64,000 bases of DNA from Propionibacteriaceae bacterium. GTDB taxonomy: Bacteria > Actinomycetota > Actinomycetes > Propionibacteriales > Propionibacteriaceae. Below, in pieces: positions 35,975-45,053 of the stretch. The DNA lies in NCBI GenBank assembly GCA_031271975.1, contig JAISUR010000037.1:434001-498000 (forward strand), read 5' to 3'. The first letter of the stretch is position 1; the number at the start of each line of letters is the position of its first letter. A program made the translations under genes and the position numbers. The notes under the pieces are model-generated. The model had not been told where the DNA came from, searched no databases, and was given only the letters and a program-made list of their open reading frames with translations.

Positions 35975-37234
35975 ATGACAACGCCTGAACCAACGGCTGA
36001 ACCAACGGCTGCACCGGCGGCTGAACCAACGGCGGCACCGGCGGCTGCCGCCACCGCCCCCCTGCTCACCTTGACCGCTCCTGAGCCGCCGCAAGTCGTC
36101 GTCGAGACGCAGGCTCCGGCGATGGCTCCCCAAGTGGAGCCGGAGAAGGTCCCCGTGTTGGACGCGAAGGTGGACGAATTCCTCACCGCGCTGAACGCCG
36201 CCGAGGCCAACTCGCCGCAGTTTTCCGCGCAAGCGGACGCCGTCCGCTCCATGGGCGATGTGGACATCCGCAAGGCCGCGGAGACGTCGAACCGCCTGCT
36301 GCAGACGCCCGTGCGGGCAGTCCAGACCGGCGGCTTGTCCGAAGGTTCCAAAGTCGGCAAGACGCTCATCGAGTTGCGCCGCACGGTCGAGGATCTTGAT
36401 CCGGCCGGCGCCCGCGGGGTAAAGAAGTTCTTGGGCATCTTCCCCAAAGGCAACCAGATCACCGACTACTTCCGCCGCTACCAAAGCTCGCAGGACCAGT
36501 TGAACGCGATCCTGCACTCGCTGCGTTCCGGCCAGGACGAGCTGGCAAAGGACAACGCCTCGCTGACCATGGAGAAGCAAAACCTGTGGGACGTCATGGG
36601 CCGCCTCAACCAGTACGTGTACATCGCCGAGAAGTTGGACGAAAAACTGGCGGCGCAAATCGCCGAAATCCAGTTGAGCGATCCGGAGAAAGCCAAGACG
36701 CTCAACCAGGATGTCCTCTTCTATGTGCGCCAGAAGCACCAGGACTTGCTCACCCAATTGGCCGTTTCCATCCAGTCGTATCTGGCCATCGACATCATCA
36801 TCAAGAACAACGTCGAGTTGATGAAGGGCGTCGACCGTGCCTCCACGACGACAGTCTCCGCCCTGCGTACGGCCGTCATCGTCGCCCAGGCCCTCGGCAA
36901 CCAGAAACTGGTGCTGGATCAGATCACGGCGCTGAACACGACGACCTCGTCCATGATCCAGCGCACCTCGGAAATGCTGAAAGAGAACTCGGCGTCAATC
37001 CAAGAGCAGGCGGCCTCCTCGACAATCGGCTTGGAGCAGTTGCAGCGGGCGTTCGCGAACATCTACGAGACCATGGACACCATCGACACGTTCAAGCTGC
37101 AGGCGCTGGATTCCATGAGCGCCACCATCGGCACCCTGGAGGTCGAAGTAGCCAAGTCCCGCGCCTACCTGGATCGCGTGGCCAAGGCCGATCAGGCCGG
37201 CTCGGGCCAGCCGCAGATCAGCATCGACCAGTAG
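35975..37234 (+). CDS. TelA-family (toxic anion resistance) protein
   Basis: A 419-residue TelA/PF05816 protein. The first 45 residues are a low-complexity EPTA/APA repeat. The helical TelA core follows: GKTLIELRRTVEDLDPAGA, FLGIFPKGNQITDYFRRYQS, ILHSLRSGQDELAKDNASL, VFYVRQ-like segments and SIQSYLAIDIIIKNNVELMKGVDRAS. TelA proteins were named for tellurite resistance in plasmids but are widespread in stress operons with VWA and TerD proteins; the mechanism is unknown. GAGAGGA lies 4 bases before the ATG. First gene of the nine-gene operon, and only 2 bases from the next start. Here it is more likely a structural or scaffold component than a metal-resistance gene. Confidence 0.85.
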   Translation: MTTPEPTAEPTAAPAAEPTAAPAAAATAPLLTLTAPEPPQVVVETQAPAMAPQVEPEKVPVLDAKVDEFLTALNAAEANSPQFSAQADAVRSMGDVDIRKAAETSNRLLQTPVRAVQTGGLSEGSKVGKTLIELRRTVEDLDPAGARGVKKFLGIFPKGNQITDYFRRYQSSQDQLNAILHSLRSGQDELAKDNASLTMEKQNLWDVMGRLNQYVYIAEKLDEKLAAQIAEIQLSDPEKAKTLNQDVLFYVRQKHQDLLTQLAVSIQSYLAIDIIIKNNVELMKGVDRASTTTVSALRTAVIVAQALGNQKLVLDQITALNTTTSSMIQRTSEMLKENSASIQEQAASSTIGLEQLQRAFANIYETMDTIDTFKLQALDSMSATIGTLEVEVAKSRAYLDRVAKADQAGSGQPQISIDQ

Positions 37235-37236
37235 CG

Positions 37237-37743
37237 ATGGGGTTCTTCGACTGGTTGCGCGGCGGTTCAAAGCCGGAACCGGAGCCGGAACCGCTCCCCG
37301 CCGCGCCGACCGCCAAGGACATCTCCGCGTCGCTCGTGGAGGTGGAGGAATTGGTGGCCAACCCGGACGTTCCCGGCGTGGTCCGGGCCCGCACTTTGCG
37401 GGTCACCGACTTGGTGCGCAAAGCGTTGCCGCGCTTGGAGAACCTTGGATTGGGCTCTTACGACGCCTACTCGGTGATAGCGACCGCCACGGACTATCTG
37501 CCGGAAGCTGTCGGCGCCTATCTGCGCCTGCCGCGCGACTGGGCTGACACGAGGCCGGTGCAAGGCGGTAAGACGTCCCTGCTGCTGCTGATCGACCAGT
37601 TGGATCTGCTGGGCACGACGATGGACAAAATCTACGACGCCGCCAACCGGACGGACGCGCAGGCCTTGATCGCCCATGGACAATTCCTGCAAGAGAAGTT
37701 CGGGCATGCCCCGGCGGTGACAGATATGACGGTGACGCAATGA
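37237..37743 (+). CDS. Uncharacterised 168-residue protein of the TelA-FHA operon
   Basis: Not recognised as a named family. The N-terminus MGFFDWLRGG is a short amphipathic, Trp/Phe-containing segment like those that bind membranes peripherally. A Pro/Glu repeat (PEPEPEPLP) follows. The rest is predicted helical (ISASLVEVEELVANPDVPGV, YSVIATATDYLPEAVGAYL, LLLLIDQLDLLGTTMDKIY). It starts 2 bases after telA and overlaps the AAA gene by 4 bases (ATGA), so it is translated with them and is probably a partner of TelA or of the ATPase. Confidence 0.8.
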   Translation: MGFFDWLRGGSKPEPEPEPLPAAPTAKDISASLVEVEELVANPDVPGVVRARTLRVTDLVRKALPRLENLGLGSYDAYSVIATATDYLPEAVGAYLRLPRDWADTRPVQGGKTSLLLLIDQLDLLGTTMDKIYDAANRTDAQALIAHGQFLQEKFGHAPAVTDMTVTQ

Positions 37744-39317
37744 ACGCGCTGGCGCAGGCCCTGGACGCGTTGGAAGCCGCCGCGCGCGACTTGGGAGTCG
37801 ACGCGGCGGAGTCACGGCTGGAAGCGGAGGCGCTCTCAGCGGCCGTCGCCGAGTCGAATCCGGGCGCCTACATCGATTGGTGCGCCGCATTCGGCAAAGA
37901 ACCCAGCGCCGCCGAGTTCACCGCCGCCGCCTCCCGCGGCCGCAAATACCGCGCCGCGCCGACCCCTCTGGCCGGTTTCGCCGCGCTGCGCGGCTCGGAG
38001 CAGGGCAAGACGTTTGTGCAGGCCCTCGTCGACGTGGCCACCTCGGCTGCGATCCTGGGGCAACCCGGTCCGATCAGCCTGGGAGCGGCCCAAGCGGCGG
38101 CTTCCGCCCAGTTGCAGGTCCCAGCCGCGCCGCTGAGCCGCAACACGCCGCCGGCCGATTTCGCGCAGCAGGCTCCGGCGATCATGGCCGACGTGCTGGC
38201 CCGCTTGACGGCTTCGCAGCAATCGCTGCTGGATTTGCAGGCCAGCCCGTTCACGCCCGGGGCCATCCCCGGGCTGGGAGTCCCGGTGGTTCCACAAGCA
38301 ACCAGTCCGGCGCCACCTGGCGAGCCCGCAGCCGCGCCGCAAGGCCAAGCCGAGGCCAAAGCCGAAGCCGCCGCCGCGGCCGAGGCCAAAGAGCCGGAAA
38401 AGACCGTTGACGAATGGCTTGCCGAGTTGGACGCGCTGGTGGGCCTGCAGAAGGTGAAGGCGGAGATCCGCCGGCAGACGGCAATCTTGCGCGTGGACGC
38501 GTTGCGCACCGAGGCCGGGCTGAAGAGTCCCACGATCACGCGGCACCTCATCTTCACCGGCAATCCGGGCACCGGCAAGACGACGGTGGCCCGCATGGTC
38601 GCCGGCATCTACAAGGCGATCGGCCTGCTGTCCAAGGGGCAGCTCGTGGAAGTGGACCGCTCCGAACTCGTCGCCGGATATCTGGGCCAAACGGCGATGA
38701 AGACCGCCGAAGTTGTCGAAAAGGCGCTGGGCGGCGTGCTCTTCATAGACGAGGCCTATTCGCTCGCCGGCGACCAGTACGGCGAAGAGTCCATCACCAC
38801 GTTGGTCAAGGAGATGGAAGACCACCGCGACGACCTCGTCATCATCGTGGCCGGGTATCCCGCGCCGATGGCGGTGTTCATCGGCGAGAATCCCGGTCTG
38901 GCAAGCCGTTTCCGCACCGAGATTTGGTTCCCGGATTACACCGACCAAGAGCTGGAGGCCATGCTCAAGTCGATGGTGGCCGCCGGCGACTATGACTTGG
39001 GAGAAGGCGTCCTGGAGGAGTTCCACCGGCAGTTGGGGCAACAGATGCGCGACGAGACGTTCGGCAACGGCCGCTATGTCCGCAACCTGTTCGAAGCCGC
39101 CATTGGCAAGCACGCCTGGCGGTTGCGCGATGTGGCTGAGCCGACTCTGGAAGAGTTGCGCACGCTGCGCGGCGAGGACTTCGCCCCGGATCCGGAACCA
39201 GCGGTCGATTGGCCGCCCGCGGCCGCCCTCACACCTGACTCGGACACTCCGGACGATGCTGCAGAGCCCACGCCAGACGATGCGCCTGACGGCGCAGACG
39301 ACGGGGCCGCCCAGTGA
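37740..39317 (+). CDS. AAA+ ATPase of the CbxX/CfqX (CbbX) type
   Basis: A 525-residue protein with an N-terminal helical region (about 1-130), an Ala/Pro/Gln-rich linker and a CbbX-type AAA+ module: LDALVGLQKVKAEIRR, Walker A GNPGTGKT (274-281), VEVDRSELVAGYLGQTA, Walker B VLFIDEAYSL (from 333), sensor-1 VIIVAGY, LASRFRTEIWFPDYT and sensor-2 GNGRYVRNLFEAA. The same fold occurs in Rubisco activase CbbX and in EccA of type VII secretion, which remodel partner proteins. The C-terminal 50 residues are acidic. No ESX genes are nearby. It overlaps both neighbours by 4 bases. Confidence 0.9.
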   Translation: MNALAQALDALEAAARDLGVDAAESRLEAEALSAAVAESNPGAYIDWCAAFGKEPSAAEFTAAASRGRKYRAAPTPLAGFAALRGSEQGKTFVQALVDVATSAAILGQPGPISLGAAQAAASAQLQVPAAPLSRNTPPADFAQQAPAIMADVLARLTASQQSLLDLQASPFTPGAIPGLGVPVVPQATSPAPPGEPAAAPQGQAEAKAEAAAAAEAKEPEKTVDEWLAELDALVGLQKVKAEIRRQTAILRVDALRTEAGLKSPTITRHLIFTGNPGTGKTTVARMVAGIYKAIGLLSKGQLVEVDRSELVAGYLGQTAMKTAEVVEKALGGVLFIDEAYSLAGDQYGEESITTLVKEMEDHRDDLVIIVAGYPAPMAVFIGENPGLASRFRTEIWFPDYTDQELEAMLKSMVAAGDYDLGEGVLEEFHRQLGQQMRDETFGNGRYVRNLFEAAIGKHAWRLRDVAEPTLEELRTLRGEDFAPDPEPAVDWPPAAALTPDSDTPDDAAEPTPDDAPDGADDGAAQ

Positions 39318-40543
39318 CAACCGCGTCCCCCACCAAGTCCAAACCGGCTGCCGCGAACACCGGCCAGGCGATCCGCGCCCTGGCGACTACCACTTCAAAA
39401 GCCGCCTCCCGCGCCGCCAAGAAGAACCCGAAGCGGACCTATCGCCGCTGGCAGGTCCTGGTGGCGGGCGCTCTGGTCGCGATGGGCATCTCCATCTGGG
39501 GCTTCGCCGGACGTGCCGCGTCGCTGGCGTCCGAAACCGTCGCTGACTATGCCGCCGCCACTCGGGTGGAGACCATCGGCGGAGATCTGGTGCAGGCGCA
39601 GATCAAGGCCACGCGGGGGGCCCCGGACCAGTCGGCCAACAGCGGTTACGGCGACAGCCTGACGCGAGCGGACGAAGCCGTCACAAAGCTGACCGCGGCG
39701 GCCACTGACGGCGACACCTGGCCGACGGAGTTGAACTCGACGCTGTCCGTCTACGAGCGCACCTTGGCCATCGCCGCCAACAAGCAAAGCGACGAGGTCG
39801 TGCCGGCGCTGGAAACGGCCAGCTACCACCTCGACTCGGTGGTGCGCATGACGTCCGAACGCTCCGAGTCACTGCAATACACCGCCGGGCGATACTCTTC
39901 CCTCATCAACGGCCTGCTGGTCGCGGCGGGCGTGATCGGCTGGCTGGTCGTGGGGGCGTTGGTCGGGGCATCGATTTGGGCGGCCATCGCCTCGCACCGC
40001 GTCATCAACCCCGGACTGGCGGTATCCCTGATCGCCGCCATCACGCTGGCTTCCTGGGCCAGCGCCGGGGCAGCGACTTGGGCGTCGGCCGAGGCCAGCC
40101 GGAGCACGGGCCATGTCGTGGCGCAGGCGCGAACCAATTTGTCCCGTGGCTTGCTGACCGACTACCAAGTGCTGCGCAGCACGCCGCTGTATCCGGACGA
40201 GACTCTGCTGCAGGCGGACAACTATTTCGACCAATCGATCTGGGTCGCTCCCCGCGAGTCCCAGGCAACCGACTTGATGGACAGCCACCAGGCGACGGCG
40301 GACGCCCTCACATCGGGCAACTGGGACGCCGCCGCTGCCGAGTTGAGTGTGCTCGACGAGTATGTTGACGTACTTGTCAAAGAGCTGGACGCCGACATCG
40401 AGGCCTCGCTGGCGCCCAACTCCTACGCGGCCGCATTCGTGAGTTCTATGAACTCGCTGGCGGCGGTGGCTGTCCTGGTCGCCATCGCCGGAGCGGCAGC
40501 GGGCGCCTACGGCCTGCAACGGCGGCTGAGGGATTTCCTATGA
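39314..40543 (+). CDS. Four-TM membrane protein of the TelA-FHA operon
   Basis: A 409-residue protein not matched to a named family. A basic cytoplasmic N-terminus (AAKKNPKRTYRRW) precedes TM1 (about 47-67). An extracytoplasmic helical region follows (about 70-190), then TM2 and TM3 (GLLVAAGVIGWLVVGALVGA and GLAVSLIAAITLASWASAGA), a second extracytoplasmic region (about 255-370) and TM4 near the C-terminus (AAVAVLVAIAGAAAGAYGL). The two outside loops flanked by helices resemble sensory modules of receptors, but no output domain is fused. It is probably the membrane anchor or sensor of the operon. Start is GTG at 39314, overlapping the AAA stop (GTGA). Confidence 0.82.
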   Translation: MTTASPTKSKPAAANTGQAIRALATTTSKAASRAAKKNPKRTYRRWQVLVAGALVAMGISIWGFAGRAASLASETVADYAAATRVETIGGDLVQAQIKATRGAPDQSANSGYGDSLTRADEAVTKLTAAATDGDTWPTELNSTLSVYERTLAIAANKQSDEVVPALETASYHLDSVVRMTSERSESLQYTAGRYSSLINGLLVAAGVIGWLVVGALVGASIWAAIASHRVINPGLAVSLIAAITLASWASAGAATWASAEASRSTGHVVAQARTNLSRGLLTDYQVLRSTPLYPDETLLQADNYFDQSIWVAPRESQATDLMDSHQATADALTSGNWDAAAAELSVLDEYVDVLVKELDADIEASLAPNSYAAAFVSSMNSLAAVAVLVAIAGAAAGAYGLQRRLRDFL

Positions 40544-41634
40544 GCCGCGCGATGCCCACCCCGCCGGGAGCCCTCGGCCAGGCAGCCCAAGCCAGCCAGA
40601 TGCTGGCTTACCTCGGCGAACTCGACGCTTGGGTCAACGAGCGCCGCAGCGAGTTGGATTCGCTCGACCAAGAGATCATCGCCACAAAGCGCCAGGAGTT
40701 GACCGGCGACATCACGCTCGCCATGACGGTCTGGCAGTCGATCAAGTCCAAGCACAACGAAATCCTCCAGGTGTGGGATTCCGGGCGCGTGGGGAAGGTC
40801 GAGTTGGAGAAGCTGAGTTCGCTGATCTTTGGCCGGTTGGACAACGTGCAGCAAGCCATGGCCGTGTCGCTGCCCGAGGCCGGCCGCCTCAACGACGCGC
40901 TGGTCGCCTCGCTGCGCGCGAAACTGAACACCGATCCGGGCGTGGAAAACCAATTGGCCCGCCTGCGTTCCCTGCGCGCGAGCCTGGAGCGCATCCGCGA
41001 CCAGTTGGCCTTGGAGCCGCAGGCGCTGCAGCCCGCGGGCCAGGCGAAACTCAGCCAGCTGGGAGCCCGCATCGACGAGGCGGAAGCCAAACGCGGCCGG
41101 GGCGGCGATATCGGCGGCCTGCTCGGCCCGTTGGAGAATGACGCCGCCCGTTTCGAGCGCGACCTGATCGTGGGAGCGGCGCAGCGCCGCGACGCCGTCA
41201 GCCTGCTGGATTCCACGCGGACGCTGCGTGACGAAGTCGAAGCCATGCAGGTCACGTTGCGCGAGCTGCGGGAACACGCCATGGCGGAAATCTCACCGGT
41301 CCCGGACGCCCCCGCCGGTGCCCTGGACGATCTGCCAAAGCTCCCCAACACCGCCGACCAGCTGCGCCAATACGCCGCCGAGCTGGGCAAGCTGCGGCCG
41401 GCCTTGGAGTCCTACCAAACCACGCTCACGCAATCGCTCAGCCAGCCGGAACAGGCTCGCAAATTGCTCGACGGCCTGGTCGGTAAGGCCAAGGCCTTGG
41501 GTGCCGACACCCAACTGCAGCCGGTGGCCCAGGCCGCGGTAGCGCTGATAGACCGCAAGCCGACGCTGATCGCGGCGCTGCGCCACGCCGTGGCCGCGTA
41601 TGCCAGCGCGGTGGACGCCTTGGAGAAGAAATGA
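40540..41634 (+). CDS. Coiled-coil protein of the TelA-FHA operon
   Basis: A 364-residue soluble, almost wholly helical protein with heptad-like stretches: LDAWVNERRSELDSLDQEII, LARLRSLRASLERIRDQLAL, DSTRTLRDEVEAMQVTLREL, then SYQTTLTQSLSQPEQARKLL. No enzyme motif or membrane segment is visible. It is linked by ATGA overlaps to the membrane protein upstream and the kinase downstream, so a scaffold or adaptor role is likely. Family not recognised. Confidence 0.8.
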   Translation: MSRAMPTPPGALGQAAQASQMLAYLGELDAWVNERRSELDSLDQEIIATKRQELTGDITLAMTVWQSIKSKHNEILQVWDSGRVGKVELEKLSSLIFGRLDNVQQAMAVSLPEAGRLNDALVASLRAKLNTDPGVENQLARLRSLRASLERIRDQLALEPQALQPAGQAKLSQLGARIDEAEAKRGRGGDIGGLLGPLENDAARFERDLIVGAAQRRDAVSLLDSTRTLRDEVEAMQVTLRELREHAMAEISPVPDAPAGALDDLPKLPNTADQLRQYAAELGKLRPALESYQTTLTQSLSQPEQARKLLDGLVGKAKALGADTQLQPVAQAAVALIDRKPTLIAALRHAVAAYASAVDALEKK

Positions 41635-43943
41635 AGTGTCTGCAACCGGGCTGCAAGGGCCGCATAGTCGACGGCTATTGCGACATCTGCGGCATGCCGC
41701 CGGCCGCGGGCGCTGCCTTGGCGCCATCCAAGCCGGCCGCCCAGCCGGCCCCCTCCGGCAAGGCTTCCGGACGCTGCCCGATGCCAGGATGTAACGGCCG
41801 CATCATCGACGGGTACTGCGATGTGTGCGGGTCTCCACCCGCCACCGCCCGTCCTGCGGCGGCCTCCGCCCCGGACGCCGCCCCGACGAAGGCTTCCGCG
41901 GCGTTGGGTTCGATCGCGCTGGGTTCGACGCTGGCGACCAGCTTCGGCGGGCGCGTCGAACGCCGCCGCCGCCGGGCCAAGCAGGCCAGCCGCATGGGGA
42001 TTGGGTTGACGACCGTGCCGTCAGCGCCCGCTATCGATCCCGCGAAGGCCGTGATGGCCGATCCGCAGGTCCCCGAAGACAAGCGCGTGTGCCCCAAGTG
42101 CGGCAGCAAGGTGGGCCAGTCGTCCGAGGCGGATGCGGGCCGTTCGGACGGGTTCTGCCCGAAGTGCGGCGCCGAGTACTCCTTCTCGGTGAAGCTGAAG
42201 CCGGGCCTGGTCATCAACCGCCAATACAAGGTGGAGGGCGTGTTGGCCCACGGCGGGCAGGGCTGGATCTATCTGGCCCGGGACATGCAGGTGTCCGGCC
42301 GCTGGGTGGTGCTGAAGGGGCTGCTGAACGCCGGGGACGAGGACGCGCTGGCCGCCGCGATCAACGAACGGCAGTACTTGGCCCGCGTCGGCATCCACTC
42401 CCAGATTGTCGAGATCTACAATTTCATCGAGAACTTCCGCGGCGCCGACTACATAGTCATGGAATACGTCGGCGGCCGGTCGCTGAAGCAACTGCTGAAA
42501 CAGCGCATGGAGTCCAATGGCGGAGTCTACGACCCGCTCCCGCCGGATCAGGCCTTGGCGTTTCTCATCGAGATCCTGCCCGCGTTGAGCTACTTGCACG
42601 ACACCGGCCTGCTCTATTGCGATTTCAAGCCGGACAACGTGATCCAAGTGGGCGACACGCTGCGGCTGATCGACTTGGGCGGCGTGCGGCCCATCGACGA
42701 CGATGAGTCGCCGATTTTCGGAACTCGTGGGTACCAGGCGCCGGAAGTGGCCACCGACGGCGCGTCGATAGCGTCCGACATCTTCACCGTGGGCCGCACC
42801 TTGATGGTGCTTTGCGCGAACGTGCCGGGCTACCAATCCGGGTACGAATTCAGCATTCCGCCCGCATCCGACATGCCCGCCTTCGCCGCCAACGATTCCT
42901 TGTACCGGCTGTTGGAACGCTGCTGCGCCATAGACCCGAACGACCGCTTCACCTCGATTGAAGAAGTGCGCCGCCAGATGATGGGCGTGCTGCGGGAAGT
43001 GGTCAGCGCGACCCGCCCGCAATCCAGCACATCGCAGGCCTCCCCCAACTTCTTGCCGCCCACGGGTTTGGGCGAATCCCCGGTGTGGGAACTGCTGCCG
43101 GAGTTGCGCGTGGACGAAGACGATCCGGCGGCGGGCTGGCTGGCCCAGATCTCCACCACCGATCCGAAGGCCCAGTTGCGGGCCCTCAGCAAGCCGCCGC
43201 AGGAGACCACGCAAGTGTTGTTGGCCAGGGCGCGGGCCGCCATCAGCGCGGACATCCCCAAGACGGTGGCGGATTGCGTGCAAAAGTTGCAGGCGGCCGA
43301 CCCATGGGAGTGGCGGGCCGCCTGGTTGACCGGGTTGAGCGCCCTGAAGGCGGGAAATGCCAAGGCCTTCAAGGACGCCCAGGCCGCGTTCAACACCGTG
43401 TACGGATACTTGCCCGGCGAACTGGCCCCCAAGCTCGCGCTCGGCCTGGCATGCGAGTTGGGTGGCGAACTCGACATCGCCGAGCGGATGTACCGCATTT
43501 GCGTGCTGAGCGACGCGGCGTATGTCACGCCGGCGGCTTTCGGCCTGGCGCGGGTCTGCGCCGCCCGGAAGGACGTGGCGGGGATGTCGAAGGCGCTGTC
43601 GCTGGTGCCGGCCACTTCCCGCGCTTATCCCGAAGCCATCCGCACCCGTGTCCACTACCTCGTCGCCCTGAACCAAGACCCGGCCCGGCTGGAAGATGTC
43701 TTCAATGCCGTCGAAGTGGCTCCGCTGGACGCCTACGAGAAGGCCACCTACCAGGAACGGCTGCTGCAATCGGCGCTGAATCAGCCCAATGCGTCGCTGG
43801 GGAAGATCGCGCCAACGAAGACCGCCGTGCGGACCCGCCTGGAACAGGTGTTGCGGGCCCGCGCCGCCGCCACCAACGACCCCGCCGAACGCGCCCAGTG
43901 CATCGAGCGAGCCAACAAGCTACGTCCTTGGAGCGTGATATGA
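41631..43943 (+). CDS. PknG-like serine/threonine protein kinase with zinc ribbons and TPR
   Basis: A 770-residue kinase built like PknG. Two near-identical ribbons, CxxxxC..IVDGYCDICG and CxxxxC..IIDGYCDVCG (Cys3/8/17/20 and 49/54/63/66), are followed by a rubredoxin-like CPKCG...CPKCG pair (Cys154/157/176/179). The kinase domain has HGGQG, Lys229, LLYCDFKPDNV (Asp331, Asn336) and IDLGG (Asp348). HRD is thus YCD and DFG is DLG, as in the PknG lineage. The C-terminal part (from about 500) is TPR-like. PknG regulates central metabolism through FHA proteins; this version sits with a phosphatase and an FHA reader instead. Overlaps on both sides are 4 bases. Confidence 0.92.
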   Translation: MKCLQPGCKGRIVDGYCDICGMPPAAGAALAPSKPAAQPAPSGKASGRCPMPGCNGRIIDGYCDVCGSPPATARPAAASAPDAAPTKASAALGSIALGSTLATSFGGRVERRRRRAKQASRMGIGLTTVPSAPAIDPAKAVMADPQVPEDKRVCPKCGSKVGQSSEADAGRSDGFCPKCGAEYSFSVKLKPGLVINRQYKVEGVLAHGGQGWIYLARDMQVSGRWVVLKGLLNAGDEDALAAAINERQYLARVGIHSQIVEIYNFIENFRGADYIVMEYVGGRSLKQLLKQRMESNGGVYDPLPPDQALAFLIEILPALSYLHDTGLLYCDFKPDNVIQVGDTLRLIDLGGVRPIDDDESPIFGTRGYQAPEVATDGASIASDIFTVGRTLMVLCANVPGYQSGYEFSIPPASDMPAFAANDSLYRLLERCCAIDPNDRFTSIEEVRRQMMGVLREVVSATRPQSSTSQASPNFLPPTGLGESPVWELLPELRVDEDDPAAGWLAQISTTDPKAQLRALSKPPQETTQVLLARARAAISADIPKTVADCVQKLQAADPWEWRAAWLTGLSALKAGNAKAFKDAQAAFNTVYGYLPGELAPKLALGLACELGGELDIAERMYRICVLSDAAYVTPAAFGLARVCAARKDVAGMSKALSLVPATSRAYPEAIRTRVHYLVALNQDPARLEDVFNAVEVAPLDAYEKATYQERLLQSALNQPNASLGKIAPTKTAVRTRLEQVLRARAAATNDPAERAQCIERANKLRPWSVI

Positions 43944-45046
43944 GCTCAGAATTTCCACAGCAGTTGCCCACGCCCCTGCAGCCGTCTGAAACGCCGCAGC
44001 CGCCCGAGCCCCTGCAACCGCCGGAACTGCCGCAGCCGGCGGCGTTGCCCGACGATGTGACCACGGTGCTGCGGCCCACCCGCGACGACGCCACGACCGT
44101 GCTGCGCAAGGCCCGCGTGGACGCGCCTGTCCCCCATGCCGCGCCAGCGGCCGAATTGCCCGCCGCCGCGGAACTTGACACCGAAACGGTTGTCATCCGC
44201 GGCGCCTCCCCCACCCTGGCGCCGCTGTGCCCGGCGTGTGGTGGGCGCATCGACGCCGACGGCTATTGCCAGGTGTGCGGCCAGAAGGCGCCGAGCCGCC
44301 GCGACCATCTCGAAGGCGCGCCGTCGCCCCAGGTGGCGTTCGTGTCCGACCGCGGCAAGGTGCATTACCGCAACGAAGACGCCGCGTCGGTCTACCAGGA
44401 CGACACACGAACCGTCCTCGTGGTCTGCGACGGCGTTTCGACCAGCACCGATTCCGATGTGGCCGCGATCGCCGGCGCGGACCGCGCCTGCCAGTATCTG
44501 GCCACGGCACCGGCCAACACCGAATCCCTTTCCCGCGCGGTGTACGAGGCCAACCGGGCAGTGATCGCCAACGCCGACCTGAACGCCTCCGCGGCCGCCG
44601 CGGCGACGATCTCCGCCGCCCTGATCGTGGGCCGCAAGCTGTGGTTCGCCCACCTGGGCGACTCCCGTATTTACTGGGTGTCCGACTCCGGCTCCCAGAT
44701 GCTCACCACCGACGACTCGCTCGCGCAAGAACTCATCGCGCAAGGGCTGAGCCGCGAGGAGGCAGAAGCATCCCAGGGCGCCCACGCGATAACGGCGTGG
44801 CTGGGCCCAGACTCCGAAGATACCGATCCGGAAACCGGCGAGTTCGACCTGGGCGACGGCTGGGTCGTGGTCTGCTCGGACGGCCTGTGGAACTACGCGT
44901 CTTCGGCGACGCAGTTGTCCCAGGTACTGCGCGAGTCGGAGCGGGAGACCGCTCTGGAGACGGCCCGCGCCATGGTGGTTTGGGCCAGTGAACAAGGCGG
45001 CGTGGACAACATCTCAGTCGCCCTGGCGAGAGTGACGGTAGGCTAG
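43940..45046 (+). CDS. PP2C-type protein phosphatase with TTVLR motifs and zinc ribbon
   Basis: A 368-residue protein. A Pro/Gln-rich start leads to two copies of D-D-(V/A)-T-T-V-L-R (38-45 and 49-56) and a related TETVVIR (81-87). A zinc ribbon CPACGGRIDADGYCQVCG spans 97-114. The PPM phosphatase domain has the metal-site motifs RNEDAASV, VVCDGVSTST, GDSRIYWV, VVCSDGLWNY and GVDNISVAL, so it should be active. It would oppose the kinase encoded immediately upstream. The Thr motifs look like phospho-acceptor or FHA-docking sites, by analogy with FHA-binding pThr peptides. Start is the ATG at 43940, overlapping the kinase stop. Confidence 0.9.
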   Translation: MSSEFPQQLPTPLQPSETPQPPEPLQPPELPQPAALPDDVTTVLRPTRDDATTVLRKARVDAPVPHAAPAAELPAAAELDTETVVIRGASPTLAPLCPACGGRIDADGYCQVCGQKAPSRRDHLEGAPSPQVAFVSDRGKVHYRNEDAASVYQDDTRTVLVVCDGVSTSTDSDVAAIAGADRACQYLATAPANTESLSRAVYEANRAVIANADLNASAAAAATISAALIVGRKLWFAHLGDSRIYWVSDSGSQMLTTDDSLAQELIAQGLSREEAEASQGAHAITAWLGPDSEDTDPETGEFDLGDGWVVVCSDGLWNYASSATQLSQVLRESERETALETARAMVVWASEQGGVDNISVALARVTVG

Positions 45047-45053
45047 AACTGAA

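Noticed and set aside
35975-37234. Tellurite-resistance operon
   Set aside because: Only a TelA-family member is seen; no TerB, TerC, TerD or TehAB proteins, and the context is signalling.
37740-39317. Type VII secretion (EccA) locus
   Set aside because: Only the AAA+ fold is shared; no EccC, EccB, EccD or WXG100 genes are present.
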